This document shows, in pieces, positions 53,401 through 62,695 of a DNA stretch of 64,000 bases; position 1 is the first letter of the stretch, and each line of letters starts with the position of its first letter. The notes beneath the pieces were generated by a model, which was given only the letters and a program-made list of their open reading frames with translations, searched no databases and was not told the origin of the DNA. Origin of the DNA: Raphanus sativus (lineage: Eukaryota > Streptophyta > Magnoliopsida > Brassicales > Brassicaceae); contig NC_079511.1 in assembly GCF_000801105.2 (NCBI RefSeq), forward strand, positions 19,181,792 to 19,245,791. The letters run 5' to 3'. Made by a program: the position numbers and the translations under genes.

Positions 53401-54113
53401 TAGCTTTAAAAATAAAGTTAAAGTAAGATTGGTTAAAAATTATTGAAACTTGATATAAACTTTAACTACTAAAAATAAAACTATAACATAATTGATAAAG
53501 TTTAGTAATTTAAAATAAATAAAACTAGAAAACGGGAGAAAGTGCAACCAATCAACCACATTGTCTAGACCCACATATCTATACACAATCAACTAAAATA
53601 TTATATTTAACACATTTAAGTTTTTTCTTTACAAGGGAAAGTTCTGTTTACCTGAATAGGAAGGGCATCCATATCAGCCCGAACAGCAACAAAAGGGGGG
53701 CCACCGGATCCGATCCAAGCCCGAATACCCGTTTTAGCTAGTGGATACTTGTACCGAATACCCAAACGATCCAGCTCGGTCCGAACTAGCCTACTCGTCT
53801 CATACTCCTCAAACGCAAGCTCCGGGTTTTCGTGAATTGTTCTCCTCACGTGTTTTAGCCACACCACGTTCTCCGGCTCGTGAGCCAGCCGGAGAATTTC
53901 ATCGGAACAGACTTGGGTCCAGAGCCGACACTCATCTGATCCGACTCGACTTGGTATACTGGACGACTGGTTTTTAACCGGCGTTGTCCGTAGTAATATA
54001 TTGTTGTTTGGAAATTTGAGTTCGATGAAAGGTAAATCGGTGGCGATGTTGAGAGAGACGATTGTTATGGCTAAAGAGATGGAAAGAAGGTTGAGTTTTT
54101 GGAGACTTTCCAT
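47405..54113 (-). CDS. ILL6: IAA-amino acid hydrolase ILR1-like 6 (M20 amidohydrolase)
   Basis: Five exons, 54113-53652, 51064-50939, 50041-49742, 49663-49535 and 47773-47405, join in phase to 1386 nt, 461 aa. Arabidopsis ILL6 is 464 aa from memory. The family cleaves amide conjugates of auxin and, for ILL6 with IAR3, jasmonoyl-isoleucine and its 12-hydroxy form, in the endoplasmic reticulum. Residues 1-27 form a hydrophobic N-terminal signal ([17 protein letters not shown]). Metal ligands fit the M20 pattern: Cys172 and His174 (HACGHDAH), Glu208 (QPAEEAG), His232 (AVHVSHEHP) and a His in HSPHF (430-434). The upstream in-frame ATG at 54200 is rejected because [11 protein letters not shown] fits ILL6. 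Introns 1 (2.6 kb) and 4 (1.8 kb) are swollen by repeats and a Helitron. All splice sites are GT-AG and no lesion is seen. Confidence 0.95.
47811..47884. repeat. short tandem repeat in ILL6 intron 4
   Basis: Three copies of AATACTAGTAGCAAG, the first two followed by TTTTTCTGTCAGT, with a period of about 30 bp, 40 bp inside the intron from exon 5. The minus-strand frame at 47405-47893 reads through it only by chance. Confidence 0.85.
48330..48985 (-). mobile_element. short Helitron in ILL6 intron 4
   Basis: Minus-strand 5' end A|TCTATACTACTAAAAAGG at 48985; 3' end AAAGGGCGGGTCAAAATCTAG|T at 48330, preceded by a weak hairpin. The interior has GCGGGTCGAA/CCCGCA words of a nested element. A second 5' end of the same type (TCTATACTATTAAAAGGG) at 49316 suggests an older Helitron into which this one inserted. 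Lies in the sense strand of the gene. Confidence 0.7.
51411..52085. repeat. diverged duplication in ILL6 intron 1
   Basis: Blocks at about 51411-51570 and 51932-52085 share ATGCGTTATC, CACATCAACCACACAATC, CTGTCAGCGA and CACATGGTCA in the same order, separated by 360 bp. Non-coding and old by divergence. Confidence 0.7.
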
Positions 54114-54307
54114 AACTTTGTTATTCTGCTTTTTTGAGGGAGAATGAAAGAAAGACCGAGAGATGAAGAGACAGAGATTTGTGATTTGGGATTTGAGCAT
54201 GTGGGGATAAAAAGAGTAAGAGAGAGAAAACAGAAACTGAGAGAGAAGAGAGAGGGAGAGATTTTGACATGTGGGGATAAGTAAGAAAGGTAAGAGAGAA
54301 AATTAGT

Positions 54308-54313
54308 CACGTG
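54308..54313. promoter_or_regulatory. G-box CACGTG upstream of ILL6
   Basis: A palindromic CACGTG lies 195 bp upstream of the ILL6 start codon, beside a TTTAAATAA stretch (about 54316-54324) that could serve as a TATA-like element. On the gene strand the region between it and the ATG is CT-rich, typical of a plant 5' leader. G-boxes bind bHLH factors such as MYC2; ILL6 is known to respond to jasmonate, so the site is plausible. Function here is inferred. Confidence 0.55.
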
Positions 54314-54470
54314 GGTTATTTAAACGTCGAATCGTAACGGCTGGATGGACCCACTGCTTTAACAAGGAGAATTCTTCAGACTTTTTTCACCGACTCTTTA
54401 GCTTTGACACGTCTCTTCGATCTTTTTTTTCTATCAACCTTTGTTGTTATGTTGGACGGTGAGTACCACT

Positions 54471-55713
54471 GGGTCTTTGTTTCACCATTTGTCATTTCCA
54501 TTCAAATGATTCATTTATATGATCTATCTAGATGATCTATTTAGATTTTTGTACATGTTTGTTTGTTCATCCAGATATCTCATCTAGATGAATCATCCAA
54601 ATGAATCATATGTTTGTTTCTTTATTTTCATTTCCATTCAAATGAGTTTAGTAAACAAATAACCAAAATACTCTTGTGTTAGTTTCATTATATGGTTGAT
54701 ATTATTTTTAACTATATTACATTTAATTATTTAGTTTAATATATTTACATTAGAATTATTTTAAAAATTAACAAGTTTTTTTGCGGTTTGGACGGGAAAA
54801 CAATATTTTTTCGGTTTTAGCGGACAAATACATATTTTGGTTTTGGTGTGAAAATACAAATTTTTGATTTTGGGGGGGAGGGGGGGGGGGAAAAACACGT
54901 TTTTGCGGTAACGAGATTTTTTGGTATTGGTGGAAAAAATAAGATTTTGCGGTTTTGACAGGAAAACGCATTTTGTGGTTTTGGCAGAAAAGCACATTTT
55001 GTGGTTTTGGGGAGGGGGGGAAACGCATTTTTGCGGTTTTAGCAAGAATACAAGACTTTTCGGTTTTGGCAGAAAAACGCGTTTTTGCGGGAAAACGAGA
55101 TTTTTGGTTTTGGCGGGAAAACACGTTTTTGCGGTTTTGGCGGGAAAATGCGTTTTTGCTGTGTTGGCGGGAAAATGAGATTTTTCGGTTTTGGCTGGAA
55201 AACGCGTTTTTGCGGTTTTGGCTAGAAAATAAGATTTTTTTTTATTTTGGCGGGAAACGCATTTTTGTGGTTTTGGCAGAAAAACACATTTTTGCAGGAA
55301 AATGAAAATTTTTGGTTTTGGCGGGAAAACGCGTTTTTGCCGTTTTGGCGGGAAACACGTTTTTGCGAGAAAATGAGATTTTCAGTTTTGGCGGAAAAAC
55401 AAAAAATTTCGGTTTTGACGAAAAAAATATTTTTGTGCTTTTGTCAATTTTTATGTGGAACAAAATGATATTATGTTTAGGTTTATAACTTGTGAATTAC
55501 ATTAGGGGCATAATAGACATTATACCATTTTGAATGAACATCTTCATTCAAATGATCCAAATTGGTTAATTTGAATGGACTTTAAAATTAGTCCTAGATT
55601 TCCAAAAGTCATCCGAAAGATCCATCTGAATAAGTTGCACTTTTAGTGTATAAACAAACAAAACTCTCATTTTCATCCAAATGGCTCATTTAGATGGAGA
55701 AACAAACAGGCCC
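54471..55713. mobile_element. hAT-like non-autonomous element with internal minisatellite
   Basis: Left end GGGTCTTTGTTTCACCAT and right end (reverse strand) GGGCCTGTTTGTTTCTCCAT form imperfect inverted repeats. Both flanks inside carry ATTCAAATGA, ATGATTCATTT and related words in opposite orientations. The core is a GC-poor minisatellite. No transposase frame. An 8-bp target duplication was not found. Confidence 0.6.
54775..55450. repeat. minisatellite with GCGGTTTTGGCGGGAAAAC core
   Basis: Roughly 25 or more imperfect units of 18-33 bp, each a variant of TTTTTGCGGTTTTGGCGGGAAAA, fill nearly 680 bp. The repeat leaves reading frames open on both strands (periodic FWRENAF and FPAKTKK peptides), which are artefacts of the repeat. 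A G-run of about ten with one A interruption lies near 54872-54890. Confidence 0.9.
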
Positions 55714-57055
55714 TACTTTTTTTTATCAACTAAGGTTGGACACGAGTTTAATATATAACCAAACATTTTTTTGTTTACCACAGTAGGAGAAACAAATATT
55801 AATTATATTAAGTATTATTTAATATATGTTAGTTATATAATCTTTTATATATTAATTGAGAAACATTATAACATTGTTTTGTAGCTAAGTGTCACCTTGA
55901 GACTAAAATTCAAAATTCTTAGAAAAATATATTGGTGCATCTTAATTTATATTATATTTTTTATTAAATTAACTATCAAATCGATAAATAGTATACAAAA
56001 TAATATTCTCGCACTTTCCTTAAATAAAATGTACGAAATTATCTAATTTGATTAACATATATATGACAATTAATGATTACGAATAATAAATATTTGATAA
56101 CAATTTTTGTATATTATTATTTTTGTTTAATTTTAAATTATTAAAAGATATTAAACAATCACATTAACCATATAACAAAAAAATTAGATTTTTTCTTATA
56201 TGTTATATTTTGAATTTTTTAAAACGACTATAAATTATTAGAAATTTTAAAATCCCAATTTGAAAAATTTGTGATCTAGCTTAGGTTGTTTTGTTATAAA
56301 AAAATACAAATAATTATAAAACTATATTAATATGAATTTTAATTTAATAAATATTCAAATTATATATATATTCAGCTATTGACTTAAAGCAAGAAATGAG
56401 CTGCATCAATTTAGTCGTCCAGTTGAAACCTTTCAAAACTATGTGAAAGACCTAGGTCAAAATAATTTGATTTTGGAAACAATACTAAGTTGTTGGTTTT
56501 AAAACAATTAAAATGGTTATCAATAATTTTAAAGTAAAATATTAAAAAATTGTAAAACCTATTTTGTAATGAAAATTTACTTGATGAGCACATTACAGTT
56601 TTTATAGGTATAAACAAGGTGATAAAAAAATTAAGTTTAAATCGATCAGGCTCATCATCAATAAAATTAGATTTCGATCCACAATTACAATCACAAATTC
56701 TCAGCCCAACATATAGATGATTATATAAAGAAAACATAATTGTATACATACTAAAAAAATTCAAACACATATACATATTTAATTTGTCAATATTATATAT
56801 TTTTAATTTTTATTATAGAAACCCACTCTAGAATTGGTTAAATTTTTCATATAATCCCCTTTTCTATGCAAAGCGCATGTCTTATCCTAGTTATTATTAC
56901 TAGGTGGATTATGCAATTATTTAGGAAAAAGCTAACATCAGAGGCAGACCTACGTGGAGTAATAGGGTGTCATATGACACATGTTAAATTATATAACCAC
57001 ACTTTTACAATGTAACATTGAAGATTTTGTAGATCATTTGGTTACATAACCCATA
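55714..57055. other. AT-rich intergenic region, nothing recognised
   Basis: No credible gene. The 121-residue minus frame at 56411-56776 has no domain and an amino-acid mix typical of AT-rich DNA. Confidence 0.5.
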
Positions 57056-57514
57056 TGTTAGACCCAATTTTGGTCCAATAGTTTAACGGTCCGAGATTGA
57101 GGTATGGGCCGCGAAACGGAGAGGCCCATAGTGAACCCGCGAGCTCGAGACGAAGTCTTCATAGTTCCAGAGATCGAGGAGGAGGTTACGAGGATCGCGG
57201 GGTGACAAAGTTATAAAAGAAGAGAAGAAGCGAAGTAGGAGGACCCATGAAAACCCAAGAGAGAGCACACTATACACATCGATCTCGTTCGACCTCGCTT
57301 TAGAGCTATTCTTTAATTTAATCGATCTCTTTGTAGTTTCAGATCACTTTCAGTTTATTGTAATTGATCTCCTTAATCAATAAAAGTCTATTTTTGTCAA
57401 CCGATTTCGGATTACATCGTTATGTTTTAAGGATATCATTGCCCACATCCTTTTCATTCCCCAGTTTACATCTCAAACACTATCAAATACTTAGTGTAGA
57501 TTTTAGGATCTACA
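57056..57514 (+). repeat. 5' LTR of the gypsy element
   Basis: 459 bp, TGTTAGACCCAATTTTGG to GGATCTACA. TTATAAAAG near 57211 could be the TATA box. The primer site TGGCACCGTATGTGGGGA (57518-57535) follows after three bases and resembles the tRNA-Asp-type site TGGCGCCGTTGTCGGGGA. Confidence 0.8.
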
Positions 57515-57584
57515 TTTTGGCACCGTATGTGGGGAAGATAAAAAAAAACGCCCTTGCTAAGAACCCGATCTAGGATTTCTAAAC

Positions 57585-58970
57585 ATGATTATGGATCTCA
57601 ATCCATCCAGAAACTCTCAACAGAGAACGAGCGATGTCGATCCCGTTGGAACCGAACAAAGAAACGACCCTCCAATAGGATCCACGAATACCTGTGGAAG
57701 CGATGATTCGATCCAAACTCCTCCGGCGCCCCCAACAGGAACTCCAATTCATGATCGATCTGGAGCTAGGGTCTGGACCCGCCCCGGCAATAGACCGCAT
57801 GTCGATAGTTCGTCATCTCGAACCCAACTGACTAGGCTGAAATCTCTGACGCCAATAACTCAGGCTAGAGAAGAAGTAGTTGAGCTCCGTCGCATGGTCC
57901 GAACACTCGTCGATAAAACTCGGGAGCAAGAACTTGCTCGGCTGGCCATCGCGAATCGACTAGAACAAGCCGAGAAGGACATCGCCGAGCATCGAGAAAA
58001 CGCCATCCAAGAGGAAATCAGATCGGGATCTAACCCGTCATCTCGAACCCCGACCTCACAAAAAAAGGGAGCCTTTGGCATTCCCAACTTTTCGAGTGCT
58101 AGAACTAGGCCTGGGCATTTTTACCTCAACCCGAAGTACATACTTCAACCCGAACCGGAAAAACCAAAACCGAATCCGAACTGTTATACAAAAATATCCG
58201 AACGGGACTTAGGAGCTTAGTACTTTGGTGTTTGTTTATAACCCGACTTGATCCTAAATCCAAACTAGGATCCGAAAATATCCGAAATTAGTTAAATATG
58301 TTAATGTTTTGATATATTTTAAGGTGCTTTAGATATTTTTGACTATTCAAAATATTTTTGTAGTTTATTTTATTTATTATTTTGAATTATTTTTAGCTAA
58401 TTTAGTTAGTTTAACTAATATTTAATTAGATTTGTAAACAATTTATATATTTTGAAACAAAAATTTGTTACTTTTTGAGGTTTAAAAATATATTTTTGAA
58501 CAATTTTAAACATTAGTTACATCCGATCCGAACCGAACCCGGAAGGAACCTCACGAAGACGCACTCGTTATACGACTGGATGTCGGCGGATGCGAACTAT
58601 CCCGAGTCATGATCGACACCGGCAGTTTGGCCGATGTCCTTTTCTACGACGCCTTCAAGAGAATGGGATTCACCAAACCCCACTCATCGGTTTCGCTGGG
58701 GAGATTACGTACTCTTTAGGATCTATCGAGCTCGCGGTCATCGCAGGAGACGTAAGGAGAATCGTAGAATTCATCGTAATCGATAGCCCAGCCCCATTTA
58801 ACGCCATCCTCGGAAGACCCTGGTTGTACAGTATGGAAGCAGTACCATCAACCTACTATCAATGCCTGAAGTTTCCAACCCCAAAAGGCATCAAAACCAT
58901 TCGAGGAAGTCAGAAGAGTTCACGAACCTGTTACCTCGCTAGGTTCAAAGGCATCCAGCCACAACCCTAA
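57585..58970 (+). pseudogene. gypsy gag N-terminus and protease relic
   Basis: 57585-58104 encodes a polar N-terminus with a coiled-coil-like stretch (REEVVELRRMVRTLVDK... LEQAEKDIAEHRE). The frame then enters an inserted repeat and stops at 58220. From about 58545 a protease fold resumes: DALVIRLDVGGCELSRVMID, then the TGSLADVLFYDAF active-site region. A frameshift moves to the frame GEITYSLGSIELAVIAGDVR and DSPAPFNAILGRPWLYSMEA (to 58970). The gag core and zinc knuckle between these parts are deleted. Confidence 0.8.
58105..58530. mobile_element. MITE-like insertion in the gypsy gag
   Basis: Starts CTAGGCCTGGGCATTTTTACC and is rich in CCCGAACCGGAAAAACC and ATCCGAAC words, ending around CCGATCCGAACCGAACCC. 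Same type as 44377-45060. It interrupts the gag frame. Confidence 0.55.
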
Positions 58971-59261
58971 TCGAGATCGGCGTCCCAAATAATAACCGCC
59001 TAGGATTGTACGAACACCCGTACACGAACAAAAGCTCAAACGACCATATATATAGGGGAAGCAATTGAACTACGTTATGACTTGATCCCTCTTTGAGGGT
59101 ATGTAGGCAACTCACGATATAAGTCCAGTCACCCACCAACTTCAAAACCTAAAAGATCTACAACACGATTCACCCGCAACACTAGATGCTTTACTCACAT
59201 GCCAGATCGACCTGCTCCGGTTACCTACGATTTATAACCTCTATTGTATCAGTATTTCACT

Positions 59262-59530
59262 ACAAGAAAAGTTCATTATAGCTACGAAATTAGTTGTGGC
59301 TATTACTAAAATTTTGTGGCTATTGAGAGGATAGCTACAACTAGCCACAAAAAAAATTGTGTACTATGAGCTTGTGGCTATCGTTTAATTGTGGTTATTT
59401 GTAGTCGCTCTTCTACGACATAGCCGCAACACTATTTCGTAGAAAATTTCCACAAATAGGAGGAAACTGTGTTTGTAGCTATAATAGTCACAGTTAGCCA
59501 CAAACTTGGTCGTGGCCAACCTATACATTT
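59262..59530. mobile_element. terminal segment of a CACTA (En/Spm) transposon
   Basis: CACTACAAGAAAA at 59262 is the canonical CACTA terminus, followed by subterminal GTGGCTAT and its reverse complement in several copies. The opposite end (TTTTCTTGTAGTG) was not found in the window, so the element is truncated or its end is diverged. Confidence 0.75.
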
Positions 59531-59533
59531 TAA

Positions 59534-59747
59534 TAAAAATAATAATTTTTATAAATCAATAAAATAGTTAAATAAATTACAGAAAAGTTGTAATTAAATT
59601 TGTGTTTTATTTATAGATTAATGTAAAAATGCAGGGTTATAAAAATAATAATTTTTATAAATCAATAAAATAGTTAAATAAATTACAAAAAAAGTTGTAA
59701 TTAAATTTGTGTTTTATTTATAGATTAATGTAAAAATACAGGGTTAT
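59534..59747. repeat. 106-bp tandem duplication
   Basis: 59534-59639 and 59640-59747 both read TAAAAATAATAATTTTTATA... to GCAGGGTTA/ACAGGGTTA, differing by only a few bases. Probably inside the CACTA relic. Confidence 0.88.
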
Positions 59748-60036
59748 ACATATTACTCCATCTCCATTATCACTTCCTCGACCTCCACAATCATTACAAT
59801 TAAATAATGAATAATAAACAATATTGATTTAAAATTGTATTTTCATTTACAGATTAAATTTGATTACCAAACAAAAAGTTGGTTAACAAATTAAACCAAT
59901 TTATAATCTGGTTTACAAAATCTAAACCTAAAACTTAACCAAAATCATAACCAAAACCTATTGAAAAAAACCTAATTCTAAACCGGTTTGCTCTCTTGAG
60001 CCGTCAAGGGTCGTCTGGCTGCTGATGCTTTGGCTA
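59748..60036. other. non-coding, nothing recognised
   Basis: AT-rich with an AACC-rich stretch near 59930-59990, leading into the truncated Athila-like gag. Confidence 0.4.
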
Positions 60037-60540
60037 TCACAAGCAAGAAGCTGAGAGCGACGGTTTCTTCTGAATCTCTGGAAGTCGAATAGCTGATCTG
60101 TTGGTGTAGTACTCATGAGGACGATTGTAGTCTGCCAACGATCGTGTTTGAGCTTCTTCTGTAGCCTCAGCTTTTGGCTCAGGGATTATGTTTCCCTGTG
60201 CATCTAGTTTCTGACCTGTTGCATTACGCAGATGACCATCCTGATCATACAGGTTTCCATTCTCGCCTTGTGTGAGAATAACAATCGCAATCATGCATCG
60301 CGGGTTAGTATTGATCGATGTACCGTGGGTAGTGTCGAACGATGTGGAGCGGCGAAGAGTATCGGTCGACGGTGGTGTCTGAGTATCGGTCGACGGTTGA
60401 ACGTGAATATCAGTCGACGGTACTGCGGTTCTGTCGATCGATGCGGAGCGTAGGTCTTTGCGGATTGAACGTTCCAAGTGTGCAGGATCTTCTGAGAATA
60501 GTAGTTGATTTCCCTTATTGCTTCTGGTACTGCTGAGCAT
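60037..60540 (-). pseudogene. Athila-like gag N-terminus, truncated
   Basis: From ATG at 60540 (MLSSTRSNKGNQLLFSEDP) an open frame holds STDTQ/SIDR-type repeats, then YDQDGHLRNATGQ and RSLADYNRPHEYYTNRSAIR, parallel to the gag at 38.6-39.0 kb. It breaks off after about 163 codons (EIQKK) and the gag core is missing. The tRNA-Asp primer site and LTR lie just upstream, in the right order. Confidence 0.8.
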
Positions 60541-60632
60541 GTACCTGAAAAGACAAGAAAAAATTTTAATCAGAAAAAAATAAAAGAAAAACTTAAGATT
60601 GATAAAATTATATCTAATGGCGATCAAATCTT

Positions 60633-60648
60633 CCCGGCAACGGCGCCA
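60633..60648 (-). other. tRNA-Asp primer-binding site
   Basis: The minus strand reads TGGCGCCGTTGCCGGG, complementary to the 3' 16 nt of tRNA-Asp, four bases (AATT) from the LTR end. This is the normal-length counterpart of the long site at 39048-39122. Confidence 0.88.
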
Positions 60649-60652
60649 AATT

Positions 60653-62011
60653 TGATACTGCTCAAATTACCCTATAGAGCTTTACTCTCTCAAATAAGAA
60701 GTTCAACTGTAGTATTTAGGGATCGAATCACGAGGAGCTAGGGAACCAATTAAATCTAATCAATTAATCAATCCTAGGTGAAGTTGGCTTTTATGATGAA
60801 AATATAAATGACAATCTTAAAATGAGCAAGGTAGTTGCTCTAACTAATAATATGATGGTTGTTTAAATGATAATGAAGAGTGCTAGACTTAGAGCTTTTA
60901 TTCAGGAATGGAGATTATAATATCTATGAATGCCTAATAAGTTATTTGCATGATACTAAAGAACTCAGCCGCTTAACACTCAGTGATGTCTCACTAGTTA
61001 AATAACTAGATCTCTGATCTCAACTGTCGTCTGTTGACCAGAAAAAGAGTCGATCGATATCCTTTAGAGATATCGAGCGATACACCTTTCGCAGCGCCGA
61101 TCGATTGTCCAGTTGGGATGTCGATCGACGGCTTCTAGAAATGCCTAGGCGCGAGTCGATAATGAACACTAGGTCTCAAGGAGGGCGGTTAGCTCTTCTC
61201 CAAGGAGACAACTAGTTCAAACAGATAATTCAAGATATAAGGATCCTAGTGATCTATGCTCTAGTTAGCTACTCTAGAACAAGCATAGGGTGCAATCTAT
61301 TTGATGAATATCACAACTTAGCAAATATAGTTTGGGGCTAATCCCACAAACCTATTTAAATCCTAGATCTAACAAGTAGACTACTCAGACATAGCTAAGC
61401 AATTCATAACACAAAATAGGTAAAGAAATTGCATTATATAGAGAATAGAAAACAAATGGAGTTCAATCACAAATCTCTCAATGATCTCTCCAATCTCTCA
61501 AAACATATAAAACTCTAGCTTTCTTTCACACTCTCTGCTTTTCTCTATGGTTGCAAAATCTTGCTTGCTAAAGCTTGCAGTCAAAAAACACTTAGCAGAA
61601 TATTTAAGCATTTCCATTAGGTTAAAAACTCGTCAGGGACAATCTCGTAATTTGGTGAAGTCTTGGTGAAGTAGTCGGCTAAACCATTTTGTCCTCGATA
61701 TCGATCGACAACACTGGATATGTATCGATTGATTATAATATTCTAGTACGCGGATCTTCACAGCTACATCGATCGACAACTCTTGGATGAGTATCGATCG
61801 ATTCTTCTCTGAATGTTGACTTCCGACTTGGTCTTAAAAGGTCAACTCGATTGTATTATCTCTTGTACTCCAAAATGCTCCAAAAGCATCACTTTATCAC
61901 GAAACACTCCTGAACCTGAAAACATACCTAACAGGGTAGAAAACACATTAGTTATATAATAAAAATACTATTATACCATGGTAGAAAATGGGTGAAATCC
62001 ATGGTATATCA
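60653..62011 (-). repeat. 5' LTR of a truncated Athila-like element
   Basis: 1359 bp, TGATACTGCTC to CCATGGTATATCA, with five-base inverted ends TGATA/TATCA. Long colinear similarity to the solo LTR at 30278-31725, for example ACTCAGCCGCTTAA and CGACGGCTTCTAG. The outer flank is GTAGT; the element's other end is lost, so no target duplication can be checked. It abuts a Tat-like LTR end. Confidence 0.88.
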
Positions 62012-62172
62012 GTAGTTCCTGAGGGTAGTTCCTGGAGTAGTTCGAAGGGTAGTTCCTGAGTTCCCGAGTTCCTTTCAGTGAGGACCCATGGTACTTCGTA
62101 AGCGGAGACCCAGAAGTCTAGGACCTACCTGAAGCTTGGAGGAAAATGATGTCTGAGTATTTTTTCCCAACA
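62012..62172 (-). repeat. end of a Tat-like LTR plus polypurine tract
   Basis: On the minus strand the LTR starts TGTTGGGAAAAAATACTC at 62172, preceded by a purine-rich GCAATGAGGGGCAAAC (62173-62188 in reverse). This matches the arrangement at 30105-30121. The rest of the LTR is cut off by the Athila-like LTR. 62012-62070 contains GTAGTTCCTG repeats. Confidence 0.6.
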
Positions 62173-62695
62173 GTTTGCCCCTCATTGCTCGATTTCTTCG
62201 TCATACTCGGGGAATAACCTGTGCACTCAAGTCAACTGGAGTTGCTCATTCTGACCAGGCTTCCCTTAGGCAGGACCCTTAGTATCTTCATGCTTATTCG
62301 AGTCTCTTTAGGACCGGAGTCTACGCGGAGTTGGTTTTCTTGAAGTAGTCTGGGGTCTGAATTCCTGGAGAAGATCGAGTCGTCGGGGTGTGGTTTCCAT
62401 GAATTCAAAGCTGGTTGCGAAGATCCTCGATGTTTCACCGATCATATGGGTCAAAGACTCCGAAATAAGTGAATACTCGGTTCCTGACCTTTTTCGTTAA
62501 ATTTCCATTTTCGGGGGGAATTTCCTTTTTTCCGGGTTATAGTTTTCCGGCTAAAGGATTCGAGATCTTCCGGAGATATTGCATCTTTCCTTTTATCCTA
62601 GGGCAAATGTCGGTACTCGGGATGTATAAGAAGAGTGTTGCGACGTCTCTTGTAGCCTCGAACCTTCCTAACTTGTGATCTTTAGGCCTGAAAAG
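62173..62695. other. Tat-like element interior, non-coding
   Basis: Between the polypurine tract and the antisense reading frame; frames here have no recognisable domain. It would be the 5' leader of the antisense transcript. Confidence 0.45.

Larger units (their letters stand above)
57056..59230 (+). mobile_element. Ty3/gypsy element, internally deleted
   Basis: 5' LTR 57056-57514, primer site, gag N-terminus, an inserted MITE-like repeat, a protease relic, then a non-coding stretch with the GAACTACGTTATGACTTGATC word near 59067, typical of the segment after pol in gypsy elements. Reverse transcriptase and integrase are absent. No 3' LTR is visible before the CACTA end at 59262. Confidence 0.7.

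Noticed and set aside
54761..55468. Overlapping reading frames of 70-118 codons on both strands
   Set aside because: They exist only because a minisatellite with a period often divisible by three lacks stops; the peptides are periodic and lack a start context.
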